Of a stretch of 64,000 nt of DNA, positions 8,774 through 17,950 are shown one piece after another; the first letter of the stretch is position 1; each line of letters begins with the position of its first letter. The translations under genes and the position numbers were made by a program. Origin of the DNA: Companilactobacillus nuruki (GTDB lineage Bacteria > Bacillota > Bacilli > Lactobacillales > Lactobacillaceae); NCBI RefSeq assembly GCF_002872255.1, contig NZ_NIPR01000034.1, positions 62,001 to 126,000 of the forward strand, written 5' to 3'. The notes beneath the pieces are model-generated. The model saw nothing but the letters and a program-made list of their open reading frames with translations, was not told the origin of the DNA and ran no database searches.

Positions 8774-10123
8774 ATGGAGATGTACCAATATGGGAGTGTA
8801 ATTTCAATGTTAGCTTTGTTATTAATATTTTTATTATTTTCAGTAGTAATTAATTACTTTCTTTTTAATCGGGAGTTAATCGCTCCCGCTTTTCTTTTTT
8901 CAGTTTCTTTCTTTATCTCTGTTCCATGGGCTTTGTTATATAAAAAGAAGTGGAGTCTAGATATTAGTAGCAATACATTTATGGTTATTTTAGGAGGAGT
9001 CGTCACATTTATGATTGTTTCTCTTGTGGTTGATAGAGTCTCCATTCTTATCGAGCCAAGGATAAATATGGAGGTTAACCATAGTAATTTTAAAGAAATT
9101 TCAAAGATGAAGTCGATAATTGTATTAGTTTTAGAATTAATAACTGTTGTTTTAACAATAAAGTATATTAAAAATGTTGCTCCATCAGGAAGTCTGAGTG
9201 AGTCCATTGACCTTTATAGATGGAAAACGAGTGATAATATCGATTTACCATCTATGGATAGATATCTGTCTTGGCTTAGAACGTTTACGGACGCCTCCGG
9301 AATTTTTTTCTCTTATATTGTATCCAGAAATATTATTCTTTTAAAAAAGATAAGCTATATCGATATTATGATTTTCTTAGTAAGTGCTTGTTCAGGATAT
9401 TTGTTAGGATCACGTGGATCAACTGTCCTTTTAATTGTTGGATTACTTGTGTATATTTATTTTTCATATTTTCAAAAAAAATCAAATATCTTCACAATAA
9501 ATACGAAAACTTTAGTTGTTATTTCTATTTCTTTTGTGTTACTCGTATTAACTTTTCAGGTAAGTGCTTCCTTCTTGGGGAGAGAAATTTCAAATTATTC
9601 TATGAGTGATTATTTATCTATATATTTTGGAGCTGAAATAAAAAACTTAGATACTTTTCTGACGGGTGGAAGTTTTCCAGTGAAAACTAGTTTCTTTGGT
9701 GAACAAACTTTCATTTATCTTCATCAGGCAATTGATCGTATTATTGGAAATGGCAACAATATTAGATTTATTTTGCCGTTTTTAAATGTAAATGGTTATA
9801 GTTTAGGAAATGTCTATACTACATTTTATCCATATATATATGATTTTGGATATGTTGGAGTACCCATTTTAGTGGGGTTTATGGCGTTTACAAGTCAGAT
9901 TATTTATATCAGGTCTAAAAGGGAGATTGTTTTAGGAAAAGATCTACCCGTTTATGTTTTGATTTATGGAAGGATCTCAGCTTGCCTATTACTATCCTTT
10001 TTTTCTAATAAGTTTTACGAGAATATATTTAGTGTAAATTTTATAGAAATGATCTTGGTATGGATAGTCCTTATAACTGTACTTCCAAAAAAAGGAAAAA
10101 TTATAAATTATAATGAGGTTTGA
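8774..10123 (+). CDS. wzy: Wzy-type oligosaccharide repeat-unit polymerase
   Basis: A 449-aa polytopic membrane protein with about 11-12 hydrophobic helices and a long extracytoplasmic loop (ASFLGREISNYSMSDYLSIY to YTTFYPYIYDFGYVG). It fits the O-antigen/EPS polymerase topology that joins flipped repeat units. The PYIYDFGYVGVPILVGFMAF segment is typical of Wzy of EPS loci. No other polymerase candidate lies in the cluster. Wzy proteins are poorly conserved, so the call rests on topology and context. Confidence 0.75.
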   Translation: MEMYQYGSVISMLALLLIFLLFSVVINYFLFNRELIAPAFLFSVSFFISVPWALLYKKKWSLDISSNTFMVILGGVVTFMIVSLVVDRVSILIEPRINMEVNHSNFKEISKMKSIIVLVLELITVVLTIKYIKNVAPSGSLSESIDLYRWKTSDNIDLPSMDRYLSWLRTFTDASGIFFSYIVSRNIILLKKISYIDIMIFLVSACSGYLLGSRGSTVLLIVGLLVYIYFSYFQKKSNIFTINTKTLVVISISFVLLVLTFQVSASFLGREISNYSMSDYLSIYFGAEIKNLDTFLTGGSFPVKTSFFGEQTFIYLHQAIDRIIGNGNNIRFILPFLNVNGYSLGNVYTTFYPYIYDFGYVGVPILVGFMAFTSQIIYIRSKREIVLGKDLPVYVLIYGRISACLLLSFFSNKFYENIFSVNFIEMILVWIVLITVLPKKGKIINYNEV

Positions 10124-10125
10124 AA

Positions 10126-11247
10126 ATGCAGAATAATTATTTGGTAGTTGGTTCAGGATTGTTTGGTGCAGTGTTTGCCAACGAAATGGCCAAAAGAGGA
10201 AAAAAAATAACAGTAATAGAAAAGCGAAGACACATAGGAGGGAATATCTATACAAAAAAAATAGAAGGAATTCAAGTACATGAATATGGAGCACATATTT
10301 TTCATACGAAAATGAAAGATATATGGGAATATATAAATCAATTTGCGAATTTTAATAACTACATTAATAGTCCTATTGCTAATTATAAGGGAGAAATTTA
10401 CAATTTACCCTTTAATATGAATACCTTTAATAAACTTTGGGGAGTTGTTACTCCTAATGATGCTAAGCAAAAAATTGAACATCAAAAAAAAAGTTTTGGT
10501 TTGAAGGGGCACCCAAAAAACTTAGAAGATCAGGCAATATCGTTAATAGGACTAGACATTTATAACAAACTTATTAAAGGCTATACGGAAAAACAATGGG
10601 GACAGTCAGCTAAGGAATTACCTGCCTTTATAATTCGTAGGTTACCAGTGAGATTTACATATGATAATAATTATTTTGATGACCCATATCAGGGAATTCC
10701 CATCGGGGGATATACACAAATTATTGAAAAGATGTTAAGCAATAAATTAATTAATGTTAAAACTGATACTGACTTTTTCAAAAAAAGAAGCAAATATTTA
10801 TCATCGGATTCTAAGATTATTTTTACAGGAATGATTGATGAGTTTTTTGATTATGAGTTGGGAGAGCTAGAATATCGTAGTCTAAGATTTGATACGGAGA
10901 TACTTAATGAGGATAACTATCAGGGAAATGCCGTAGTGAATTATACGGATTTTGACACACCATTTACAAGAATTATTGAACATAAGCATTTTGAATTTGG
11001 TAAGGGTAATAAAGGCAAAACGGTTATTACTCATGAATATCCACAATCTTGGCATCGTGGAGATGAACCTTATTATCCAATTAATAATAAAAGAAATAAG
11101 AAGCTATATTCAGAATACGTTAAGCTAGCTCGTGAGAGATTCCCAAATGTTGTTTTTGGAGGGAGACTTGGGCAATATCGTTATTATAATATGGATCAAA
11201 CTATTATGGCCGCACAACAGGCAGTAAAAAATGAGTTTGAAAAATAA
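10126..11247 (+). CDS. glf: UDP-galactopyranose mutase
   Basis: Flavoenzyme interconverting UDP-galactopyranose and UDP-galactofuranose. The FAD Rossmann motif is YLVVGSGLFGAVFANEMAKR, followed by VIEKRRHIGGN and HEYGAHIFHTK (active-site His region). EKQWGQSAKELP, VNYTDFDTPFTRIIEHKHF and EYPQSW are conserved in the family. The start is ATG 10126 behind GAGG; it begins 2 nt after the wzy stop. Its presence implies galactofuranose in the polymer, with the GT2 at 13180 a possible user. Confidence 0.96.
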   Translation: MQNNYLVVGSGLFGAVFANEMAKRGKKITVIEKRRHIGGNIYTKKIEGIQVHEYGAHIFHTKMKDIWEYINQFANFNNYINSPIANYKGEIYNLPFNMNTFNKLWGVVTPNDAKQKIEHQKKSFGLKGHPKNLEDQAISLIGLDIYNKLIKGYTEKQWGQSAKELPAFIIRRLPVRFTYDNNYFDDPYQGIPIGGYTQIIEKMLSNKLINVKTDTDFFKKRSKYLSSDSKIIFTGMIDEFFDYELGELEYRSLRFDTEILNEDNYQGNAVVNYTDFDTPFTRIIEHKHFEFGKGNKGKTVITHEYPQSWHRGDEPYYPINNKRNKKLYSEYVKLARERFPNVVFGGRLGQYRYYNMDQTIMAAQQAVKNEFEK

Positions 11248-11281
11248 CTCGAAAAATTCTTTTGAATATAATTAGGTGATT

Positions 11282-12250
11282 ATGAGAGAGACTACTAGTC
11301 AAATGAGAAGAATAATAAATAGGATTATCCCTTTTAAAATAAAATATTTTTTATCTATTATTTTATATAAATATTTTAAATTAAGAATAAAGGGAAAAGA
11401 GCCACATGTTAAAGGATTTGAGGAAACTGTTAATTATATTATTAATAATGGGGTATCTGTTAGTAGATTTGGTGATGGTGAATTTCAGTGGATTTTTCAA
11501 AATCGATCTGAAAGAAATTTTGAAAAAAATTCGCCAATATTATCTGAAGAATTGTTAAAGTCATTAAAAGTGAATGATAAAAGACTAATGATATGTATTC
11601 CAGATATTTTCAACGGCTTGGATCAATATAACATAGAAGCAAGAGAGTACTGGGGACTTTTTTTGGGATTGTATGGAAGGTCCTGGATCAGTATTTTAAA
11701 CAAGAATAAACAATATTATGATACCCAATTTACCAGACCATATATGGATTACAACAATAAGGAGAATGCAAAAAAGAAGTTTGAATTATTAAAAAAAATA
11801 TGGGAAAAAAGAGACATTTTAATTGTTGAAGGAGAAAAAAGTAGATTTGGAGTTGCTGATGATTTATTGGATAACGCAGGTAAAATTAACAGAATTCTTG
11901 CACCGAGTGAGAATGCCTTTGAAAAATATGATGAAATATATCAGTCCATTTTAGATTATGTTAATTTGAAGGATAATGTTTTAGTGCTAGTTTCCTTAGG
12001 ACCAACTGCAACAATATTGGCTGCTAATTTAATAAAGTATGGAGTTCAAACGATAGATATAGGACATTTGGATATTGAATACAATTGGTATTTAATGGGA
12101 TCCACAACAAAACAAGCCGTTGAAGGAAAGTATGTTAATGAAGTTGTTACAAAAGGATATAAAGTTAATGAGATTACCGACGATCTTTCAAAGAAAAATT
12201 ATGAATTGCAAATAATCGAACGAATAGAAGGCAAAGATGAGTGTAATTAA
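11282..12250 (+). CDS. GT-D fold glycosyltransferase (DUF1792/SP_1767 type), copy 1
   Basis: A 322-aa protein with the signature SVSRFGDGEFQWI. FGDGEF carries the D-x-E metal/nucleotide motif of the GT-D fold defined by the DUF1792 glycosyltransferase family. Further family motifs are DTQFTRPYMDY, REYWG, DILIVEGEKSRFGVADDLL, RILAPSENAFEKYDEIY and VSLGPTATILAANL, ending in IDIGHLDIEYNWYL. The start is ATG 11282 behind AGGTG. It overlaps copy 2 by 14 nt. Soluble or peripheral, with a basic N-terminus. Donor sugar unknown. Confidence 0.85.
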   Translation: MRETTSQMRRIINRIIPFKIKYFLSIILYKYFKLRIKGKEPHVKGFEETVNYIINNGVSVSRFGDGEFQWIFQNRSERNFEKNSPILSEELLKSLKVNDKRLMICIPDIFNGLDQYNIEAREYWGLFLGLYGRSWISILNKNKQYYDTQFTRPYMDYNNKENAKKKFELLKKIWEKRDILIVEGEKSRFGVADDLLDNAGKINRILAPSENAFEKYDEIYQSILDYVNLKDNVLVLVSLGPTATILAANLIKYGVQTIDIGHLDIEYNWYLMGSTTKQAVEGKYVNEVVTKGYKVNEITDDLSKKNYELQIIERIEGKDECN

Positions 12251-13157
12251 TTTTATCAAAAGGATATACAGATTGGTTAAGTATATTTTTTGGTATATTC
12301 CTTATAAAAGAAGTATTTCCAAGTTTAGAGTAAATACGTTGGATTTTGATACAACTATTAAAAAGATTATTGATGAGGATCTTTCTGTGACCAGATTTGG
12401 AGATGGGGAATTTAGATTTCTTTTATCGATGGATTTGGGAAATACCTTTGAAATAAATTCAGTTAGACTGTCAAATCAGTTAAATAGGGTTTTAGAATAT
12501 AATGACAAAAAACTTTTAATTTGTGTACCAAGTGTTTATCTAAATTTATCAAATATGAAGTTATCGAATAAAGTGTTTTGGGAGAGAGAAGTAAGTATTT
12601 ATTTGAAAAAGTATTATAAATATTTGAATAGTAATTATTTATATGGTGATGCCTTTTTTACTAGACCTTATCAGGGATATCTTTTTAGTCATAGAGAAGT
12701 TGAACGGAGATTTAATTGCATAAAAAAGATGTGGGAAAACAGGGATGTCATCATGGTTGAGGGAGAATTTACTCGCTTTGGAGTTGGAAATAACCTTTTT
12801 AAGTATGCAAAGTCTGTTAGGAGAATAATTGCTCCATCAACAAATGCATTTGAAAAAATTGATGATATCTATAATGTGATAAAGGATGAAGTATTAAGTA
12901 ATCCCCATCATAGGCCATTATTATTAATATCATTAGGGCCAACTGCAACGGTTTTAACTCCTAGGATATCGGTAGAATTACATGTGCAGGCTATAGATAT
13001 AGGACATTTAGATATTGAGTATGAATGGTTCTTGAGACGGGCTGATTCTAAGATTCCAATTGAAGGAAAGTATGTAAATGAATCTACCAGAGAAAAGTAT
13101 ATCCAGGGAGAAATTAATAAGGAGTACTTGGGCGAAATAGATGCAGTTGTTAAATAA
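12237..13157 (+). CDS. GT-D fold glycosyltransferase (DUF1792/SP_1767 type), copy 2
   Basis: A 306-aa paralogue of the preceding gene. It keeps LSVTRFGDGEFRFLL, DAFFTRPYQGY, DVIMVEGEFTRFGVGN, IIAPSTNAFEKIDDIY, LISLGPTATVLTPR and IDIGHLDIEYEWFL, with much divergence between motifs. The D-x-E site is intact. The start codon lies inside the end of copy 1, so the two are translationally coupled. Divergence suggests they add different sugars or different linkages rather than being redundant. Confidence 0.85.
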   Translation: MSVINFIKRIYRLVKYIFWYIPYKRSISKFRVNTLDFDTTIKKIIDEDLSVTRFGDGEFRFLLSMDLGNTFEINSVRLSNQLNRVLEYNDKKLLICVPSVYLNLSNMKLSNKVFWEREVSIYLKKYYKYLNSNYLYGDAFFTRPYQGYLFSHREVERRFNCIKKMWENRDVIMVEGEFTRFGVGNNLFKYAKSVRRIIAPSTNAFEKIDDIYNVIKDEVLSNPHHRPLLLISLGPTATVLTPRISVELHVQAIDIGHLDIEYEWFLRRADSKIPIEGKYVNESTREKYIQGEINKEYLGEIDAVVK

Positions 13158-13179
13158 TTTGATTAAGGGTGAGTAACTT

Positions 13180-14067
13180 TTGGAAAAAAAGGTTTGTGCT
13201 GTCGTTGTTACATACAACAGGTTGGAATTGTTAAAAAAATGTCTTGAAAGTCTATTTAAGCAAACTATCAGGGTTAGGCACGTTCTTGTTATAAATAATA
13301 AAAGTACTGATGGTACAGAAGAGTATTTGAACGGATTAACAAACAAAAATTTGATTGTAAAAAACATGATGAGAAATTTTGGTGGAGCCAAAGGTTTTAG
13401 CGAGGGTGTTAGACTTGCTTATGAAAGAACGGATGATGATTTTGTTTGGATAATGGATGATGACACTTTTCCTAATGAAGATTGTTTGGAAGAATTGTTA
13501 AAGGGAGATAATAAGTTAAAAAATAGTTATGGCTTCTTGTGTAGTAATGCTAGATGGAAAGACAATTCCAGTACTAATATTCCTGAAGTTTCTAATAATT
13601 GGGGAGAAAAGATAGACGATGGTCTTGTTAGCGTTAATACAGCGACATTTGTGTCAATATTAGTGCCTCGACGAATAATTAAGGAACTAGGTATACCGAC
13701 GGCAGAACTATTCATATGGGGGGATGATACTGAATATACAACGCGTATATCTTCAAAATATTCAAGTTATTTTGTCACTAAAAGTAAGGTGCTGCATTAT
13801 ACTGAAAACAATTTAAGTAATATGACAATAGTGAATGATTCATTTGACAGAATAAAAAGATATACTTTTATGTTTAGAAATTTGATTTATATTGATAGAA
13901 AATATAAATCGAAAAGAAAAGCTATTCGTAGGATTATTAGTGAAGTACTTATGGTTCCTTCTATAATTAGATATGGAAAAGATCATAGATTTTATAGAAT
14001 TGTAGCCGTCCTAAAGGGGATTTTTCAGGGAATGGTTTTCAACCCTAAAGTGAAGTACGTCTCGTAG
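13180..14067 (+). CDS. Family 2 glycosyltransferase (rhamnosyl/galactofuranosyl-like)
   Basis: A 295-aa GT2 of the group containing rhamnosyl- and galactofuranosyltransferases. N-terminal VCAVVVTYNRLELLKKCLES, the triple-Asp metal motif FVWIMDDDTFPNEDC and FIWGDDTEYTTRISSK are all of this type. Start is TTG 13180 behind AAGGGTGAG. The neighbouring glf makes galactofuranose transfer plausible, but this is inference. Confidence 0.86.
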   Translation: MEKKVCAVVVTYNRLELLKKCLESLFKQTIRVRHVLVINNKSTDGTEEYLNGLTNKNLIVKNMMRNFGGAKGFSEGVRLAYERTDDDFVWIMDDDTFPNEDCLEELLKGDNKLKNSYGFLCSNARWKDNSSTNIPEVSNNWGEKIDDGLVSVNTATFVSILVPRRIIKELGIPTAELFIWGDDTEYTTRISSKYSSYFVTKSKVLHYTENNLSNMTIVNDSFDRIKRYTFMFRNLIYIDRKYKSKRKAIRRIISEVLMVPSIIRYGKDHRFYRIVAVLKGIFQGMVFNPKVKYVS

Positions 14068-14120
14068 GAAAAATCTCTTGTTTGTGAGAATTAGATGATT
14101 ATATTTCTTTGGAGGATAAA

Positions 14121-15218
14121 TTGGTTAATAAAAGAAACTCTGCAATTGAATGTTTAAGAATACTCAGTATGTTCTTTATAATTTTAGGCCATTTTTCATG
14201 GCAGACTGACTGGAAGTTTCAAAGCAATGAGTATGTTTTAAAGTCAATTATTAATTCGTTATGGATAGGTGGAAAACTGGGGGTAAACCTGTTTGTTTTA
14301 ATATCTGGTTATTTCATAATTTCGTCGGGCTTCAAAAAAAAATCATTTATTAGTATTTGGATTACCTCCTATTTTTATTCGATATTAATTTTGATCCTTT
14401 CTGTTGTTTTTAAAATAAATGAATTCGATTTAAAAAATATTGTTAAAACTGTATTTCTTTCCAGTTCTGGTTATTTGAACTGGTTTGTAACAGCATATTT
14501 AGGAATGTATTTATTAGTTCCATACATGAATAAGATTTTATTAAGCTTTAGTAGATTGCAGTATCATAAGTTTCTTCTTACAATTTTCTTTATTTTTTCG
14601 GTGTTAGGTACCCTTTTCCGTAATCCCGCTATTGGAACAACGGGTGATGATATAGTGTGGTTATTGGTTGTTTATTGTTTTGGTGCATATATAAGGATTT
14701 TTGAAAATGAATTAAAAAGAGAAATAAAAAAGATCTATTTGTGGTCGATATTGGCAATTTCATTATTTTTATCATGCTTTTCAGTTTTCATAATTAATTA
14801 TATACAGCTAAAATACAATATTGGTAGTAGTCCAAGGTTGTACGGGTGGTTAATAGGTGGGTTAAGTCCGCTACAATTGTTATCAGCACTATGTATATTC
14901 CTATTTGTAGTAAGAATAAATCCATTTACAATAAAATTTATTAATGAGGTGGCATCAACTACATTTTCAATTTATTTAATACATGCGAATTTATTAATAG
15001 TTGATTGGCTATGGAATAATCTCATAAGAGGGTATAGATATGAGAATACCCCTTTTGTTCTAGCATATGGTTTGCTAGTGTCTTCTTTAATATTTATATT
15101 TTGTTCAATAATTGATATAGTTATGAAATTTTTATTTGGTAAAACACGTAAAATATTTATTGATAGGATTGCGAGTTTAGTTAGTCACAGAAGAAATGAT
15201 TTGGAGAATGATGAATGA
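14121..15218 (+). CDS. Acyltransferase-3 family membrane protein (glycan O-acyltransferase)
   Basis: A 365-aa multi-pass protein of the acyltransferase-3 (YrhL/OafA-like) family, probably O-acetylating the EPS. The catalytic-type motif is the N-terminal NSAIECLRILSMFFIILGH, with about 10 membrane helices following and a late IYLIHANLLIVDWLW. The start chosen is TTG 14121, five nt after GGAGG (14111-14115); an earlier TTG (14109) overlaps that site. The stop overlaps the flippase start by 4 nt. Confidence 0.87.
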   Translation: MVNKRNSAIECLRILSMFFIILGHFSWQTDWKFQSNEYVLKSIINSLWIGGKLGVNLFVLISGYFIISSGFKKKSFISIWITSYFYSILILILSVVFKINEFDLKNIVKTVFLSSSGYLNWFVTAYLGMYLLVPYMNKILLSFSRLQYHKFLLTIFFIFSVLGTLFRNPAIGTTGDDIVWLLVVYCFGAYIRIFENELKREIKKIYLWSILAISLFLSCFSVFIINYIQLKYNIGSSPRLYGWLIGGLSPLQLLSALCIFLFVVRINPFTIKFINEVASTTFSIYLIHANLLIVDWLWNNLIRGYRYENTPFVLAYGLLVSSLIFIFCSIIDIVMKFLFGKTRKIFIDRIASLVSHRRNDLENDE

Positions 15219-16630
15219 AGGTTATTAAGAACTATCTATACAACACCTTTTACCAAATCTTTATTTTAATAGTTCCTTTAATAACAACGCCATATTTGGC
15301 TCGTGTTTTAGGACCAAAAGGTGTTGGAATTAACTCTTATACTAATTCAATTATCCAATACTTTATATTATTTGGTAGCATAGGGGTTAATTTATATGGA
15401 AACCGTCAGGTTGCCTTTATTAGAGATAATAGAACAGAATTGACGCATACATTTTATGAGATATTTCTAATGAGATTAGTTACAATCATCTTCGCATATT
15501 TTTGCTTTGTAATATTCTTTTTCTTTTTAAGAGAATATCAAATCTATTACTTGGCACAATCTATATCTATTATAGCTATGGCCTTTGATATATCGTGGTT
15601 TTTTATGGGAGTAGAAGATTTTGCTATTACGATCTTTAGGAACCTTATTGTAAAGGTACTTACTTTAATTAGTATATTTATATTTGTTAAATCGTATGAT
15701 GATCTAACAACATATATACTGATTTTATCTTTATCACTTTTATTTGGAAATATTACACTGTTTCCTAGTTTACAAAGATACATTGGAAAGGCTAAACTAT
15801 CAGAATTAAAAATTTGGAGGCATTTGTGGCCGTCATTGATTCTTTTTATTCCGCAGATTGCTACTCAAATATATCTTGTTTTAAATAAAACAATGTTGGG
15901 TTTGATGGTGTCCGTCCAAGCATCAGGTTATTTTGATCAATCGGATAAATTGGTTAAGGTGATACTAGCCGTTGCTACGGCGACTGGAACTGTCATGTTG
16001 CCACATGTTGCTAATGCTTTTGCTAAAGGAAAGTCCGAAAAGACAAAGAAGCTCTTATATGAAAGTTTTTCTTTTGTATCGGCAATATCTATACCAATGA
16101 TGTTTGGACTAATGGCAATTTCGTCTAAATTTGTTCCTTTGTTTTTTACTAGTAAATTTACTAGTGTGATTCCAATAATGATGATTGAATCAGTTGTTAT
16201 AATTTTAATAGCTTGGAGTAATGCTATAGGAACTCAGTTTTTGTTACCGACTAAACAGACTAAATCGTATACGTTGTCTGTAATACTTGGGGCGATAGTT
16301 AATTTTATTGCTAATGTGCCATTAATAATAATGTTTGGTGCTGTAGGTGCTGCAATAGCAACTGTATTATCTGAGCTAGCCGTTACAATATACCAATTGA
16401 TAGCTCTAAGAGGACAAGTTGTTTATAAAAAACTATTTAGAGATTTTTGGAAGTATTTTTTTGCAGGAATTGTGATGTTATTTCTAGTTTCTTATTTAAA
16501 TGGGGCATTGGGAAAAGATTGGATTTCGCTAATTCTTGAGGTGTTACTAGGAATTTTTGTCTACATAATTATATTGATATTGTTGAGAGCCAGAATATTA
16601 AAAAAAATAGGGATTATTTTTAAATCTTAG
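15215..16630 (+). CDS. wzx: Wzx-type polysaccharide flippase
   Basis: A 471-aa MOP-superfamily exporter with about 14 membrane helices, moving undecaprenyl-linked repeat units across the membrane. The N-terminus FYQIFILIVPLITTPYLARVLGPKGVG is the classic Wzx/RfbX opening; GSIGVNLYGNRQVAFIRDNR and the C-terminal half with PTKQTKSYTLSVILGA also fit. ATGA overlap with the acyltransferase gene. Confidence 0.93.
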   Translation: MKVIKNYLYNTFYQIFILIVPLITTPYLARVLGPKGVGINSYTNSIIQYFILFGSIGVNLYGNRQVAFIRDNRTELTHTFYEIFLMRLVTIIFAYFCFVIFFFFLREYQIYYLAQSISIIAMAFDISWFFMGVEDFAITIFRNLIVKVLTLISIFIFVKSYDDLTTYILILSLSLLFGNITLFPSLQRYIGKAKLSELKIWRHLWPSLILFIPQIATQIYLVLNKTMLGLMVSVQASGYFDQSDKLVKVILAVATATGTVMLPHVANAFAKGKSEKTKKLLYESFSFVSAISIPMMFGLMAISSKFVPLFFTSKFTSVIPIMMIESVVIILIAWSNAIGTQFLLPTKQTKSYTLSVILGAIVNFIANVPLIIMFGAVGAAIATVLSELAVTIYQLIALRGQVVYKKLFRDFWKYFFAGIVMLFLVSYLNGALGKDWISLILEVLLGIFVYIIILILLRARILKKIGIIFKS

Positions 16631-16650
16631 TAATCCTTTTGGGGGAAAAA

Positions 16651-17739
16651 ATGCACAACAAAAAAAAGAAACATACATTAAGAAATGTATTTCTAGTATT
16701 AATTTTGTTAATAGTTTTGGGGGGATCAGCATACGGTATGACCAAATATCGTAATGTAAAAAATGCTGTAAACAGCTCATTTACACCATCTGGTGTGACT
16801 AAACAACGAAATGTAAGTAAAGAGTTACAAGAAAAAAAACCGATATCTATTCTCTTAATGGGAACAGATACCGGTGCATTGGGAAGAGATTATAAAGGTA
16901 GAACCGATAGTATGATGGTTATAACGTTGAATCCATCAACTAATAAAACTACTATTACAAGTATTCCTCGTGATACGGCCGTTAATATTCCAGGTTATCA
17001 GAAGGATTCACCTGCTAAAATAAATGCAGCTTATTCTTATGGTCAAGCTAAGACCGCCATCACAACTGTTCAAAAGTTATTGAATGTTCCAATTGATTAT
17101 TATGCACTTATTAATATGGGCGGTATGGAAAAAGTAATTGACCGAGCTGGGGGAGTTGATGTGACTCCAACTTTAACTTTTACATATCAAGGCTATACTT
17201 TTACTAATGGTGAGAAAACTCATATGAATGGTAAAAAAGCTCTGGCATATTCGAGAATGCGTTATGATGATCCTCAAGGAGATTATGGTCGTCAGACACG
17301 TCAAAGAGCTGTTCTAACAGCACTATTGAAGAAGAGTAGTTCGGTTAAGACGTTATTGAATCAATACTTCATTAACTCAATTGCCAATCAAACACAAACG
17401 GATATGACCTTTAATGATTTAACAAAACTTGCTAAGGATTATAATTCGGTTAGAAAGAATACTTCCGAAACTCATTTACAAGGTACTAGTGCACAAGTAG
17501 CTGACCAAAGTATGGAAGTTATGAAGAAATCCGAATTACAACGAGTAACTGATTTTATTCGTAAAAACTTAGATTTGTCAAAGGCTAAGACAGGTGATAT
17601 ACAATATGACCCTGCAACTCAAAGTTCTTCTACAACAAAAACTGATGAGGAAATTAATAATATAGGTTCACAGCGTTCGACAACCTCTAGAACAAATTCA
17701 AATAGTTCGACATATGGTTATTCAAGTACTGGTTATTAG
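16651..17739 (+). CDS. LytR-CpsA-Psr (LCP) family glycopolymer transferase
   Basis: Membrane-anchored LCP enzyme that attaches undecaprenyl-linked polymer to peptidoglycan. A basic cytoplasmic tip (HNKKKKH) precedes one TM helix (~14-32) and the LCP domain (~60-225). Pyrophosphate-binding residues are visible: MGTDTGALGRDYKGRTDSMM, ITSIPRDTAVNIPG, KINAAYSYG and RMRYDDPQGDYGRQTRQR. The C-terminal 45 residues are Ser/Thr/Asn-rich. Start is ATG 16651 behind GGGGG. As last gene of the operon it most likely anchors the EPS; a strong terminator follows. Confidence 0.93.
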   Translation: MHNKKKKHTLRNVFLVLILLIVLGGSAYGMTKYRNVKNAVNSSFTPSGVTKQRNVSKELQEKKPISILLMGTDTGALGRDYKGRTDSMMVITLNPSTNKTTITSIPRDTAVNIPGYQKDSPAKINAAYSYGQAKTAITTVQKLLNVPIDYYALINMGGMEKVIDRAGGVDVTPTLTFTYQGYTFTNGEKTHMNGKKALAYSRMRYDDPQGDYGRQTRQRAVLTALLKKSSSVKTLLNQYFINSIANQTQTDMTFNDLTKLAKDYNSVRKNTSETHLQGTSAQVADQSMEVMKKSELQRVTDFIRKNLDLSKAKTGDIQYDPATQSSSTTKTDEEINNIGSQRSTTSRTNSNSSTYGYSSTGY

Positions 17740-17760
17740 AATTTGAAAGCTAAATAATAA

Positions 17761-17809
17761 AAAAGTTACAAGGCAACGGCAATTAAGCTGAAGTTTTGTG
17801 ACTTTTTTT
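17761..17809 (+). terminator. EPS operon terminator
   Basis: Stem AAAAGTTACAA (17761-17771) with TTGTGACTTTT (17796-17806, one G-U), then T7. Confidence 0.75.
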
Positions 17810-17950
17810 GTTTCTAATATTAACCAGATATTTTTAGTAAAATGATATGTATAATTTTTCGAATTTATCCTAAAATGTCCCCAATTTGAAATTGACTAAG
17901 TATAATTCCTCTGTTAGGCAATAAAACAAAATATTTATGGGGAATATAAA

